A stretch of DNA of 5,771 nucleotides. It comes from Bacteroides sp. UBA7333 (GTDB lineage: Bacteria > Bacteroidota > Bacteroidia > Bacteroidales > Bacteroidaceae). The notes beneath the pieces were generated by a model that saw only the letters and a program-made list of their open reading frames with translations, was not told the origin of the DNA and did no database searches. The DNA lies in NCBI GenBank assembly GCA_002471195.1, contig DKPN01000057.1, positions 1-5,771 on the forward strand, given 5' to 3'. The position numbers and the translations under genes were made by a program. Below, in pieces: positions 5,447 through 5,771 of this stretch. How positions within the stretch are numbered: the first letter of the stretch is position 1; every line of letters starts with the position of its first letter.

Positions 5447-5771
5447 TCATTTACTCCAGATAGCCTCCTCCCGAACACCTGGCACTAACGAATGCATCCC
5501 CCACCCTCTAGCACCAGCATCTCGTAACATTGTGAGCACTATCCTTGCCTGATCGCGGGTATAACCCCGCTTACAGATGGTTTGCCACGCTGTACCCCGC
5601 ATAGCGATATTCAACGAGTCGATCAGCGTCTCTCTAATCATCAACTCGGCTTCACGCTCGCTAACCTTGCAATGGTGCGAAATAGCTCGAATACTCGCTG
5701 ATACAGCCATTCCTGCAAGGCTTTGCTGATCATCCAGAACAGTGACTTTCTTGGTCTTTTTGGTCGTGGTC
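5447..5771 (-). CDS. 3' part of an unrecognised gene (partial, start outside window)
   Basis: The frame ends with TGA at 5447-5449 and is open through the right edge, giving at least 107 residues. An internal ATG at 5710 would give only 87 residues, but the upstream codons in frame (TTKKTKKVTVLDDQQSLAG) read like real protein, so the true start is probably beyond the window. The sequence is soluble and mostly helical-looking, with a Lys/Thr-rich basic N-terminal stretch and a segment TRDQARIVLTMLRDAGARGW. I do not recognise the family. It may be a small accessory or regulatory protein of an integrative or plasmid backbone, an inference from its context only. Its composition (about 52-58% GC in sampled rows) contrasts strongly with the adjacent cassette, and it points toward the cassette. 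Confidence 0.65.
   Translation of the reverse strand, partial: TTTKKTKKVTVLDDQQSLAGMAVSASIRAISHHCKVSEREAELMIRETLIDSLNIAMRGTAWQTICKRGYTRDQARIVLTMLRDAGARGWGMHSLVPGVREEAIWSK

Noticed and set aside
5360..5540. 10-base direct repeat TGTGAGCACT at 5360-5369 and 5531-5540
   Set aside because: One copy is inside the right flanking gene and they flank no mobile feature; too short to claim an attachment site.

Overview
The window looks like a defence cassette inserted into a mobile or variable part of a bacterial genome, probably that of a gammaproteobacterium. That taxonomic guess rests on codon style, composition and Shine-Dalgarno/-10 motifs; no housekeeping marker is present. Composition changes sharply across the window. 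Rows sampled by eye in the flanks are about 42-58% GC, whereas rows inside the cassette are about 25-37% GC, a usual sign of recent acquisition.

Layout. (1) Positions 2-91 hold the 3' end of an unrecognised + strand gene, followed by a clear rho-independent terminator (121-144). (2) Positions 145-558 hold no convincing gene, only a 33-codon open frame (347-448) and inverted repeats. (3) Positions 559-5070 hold four genes, all on the minus strand, so they read right to left: a DNA methyltransferase (3835-5070), a DUF262 protein (2723-3835), a MAE_28990-like HEPN protein (1981-2721) and a protein with an N-terminal Cys4 zinc-ribbon-like motif and a C-terminal HEPN-like R-x4-H motif (559-1884). 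(4) Positions 5071-5446 are non-coding, with a consensus -10 box for the methyltransferase operon and several inverted repeats. (5) Positions 5447-5771 hold the 3' part of an unrecognised minus-strand gene that runs off the right edge. The two flanking genes point toward each other, so the cassette sits between their 3' ends.

How the genes may work together. The methyltransferase stop and DUF262 start overlap (TAATG), and the HEPN gene starts one base after the DUF262 stop, so these three are almost certainly one translationally coupled operon. The fourth gene follows after an 87-96 base gap and may be cotranscribed or use its own promoter. DUF262 is the GmrS-type ParB/sulfiredoxin-fold domain of modification-sensing restriction systems, and MAE_28990-type HEPN proteins are known as DUF262 neighbours. 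HEPN R-x4-6-H motifs are typical of ribonucleases. I infer a restriction-modification-like antiphage system: self-DNA is marked by the methyltransferase, DUF262 senses or cuts unmarked DNA, and one or two HEPN effectors may add an RNA-cleaving, abortive-infection arm. This is a prediction from motifs and gene order, not a demonstrated function.
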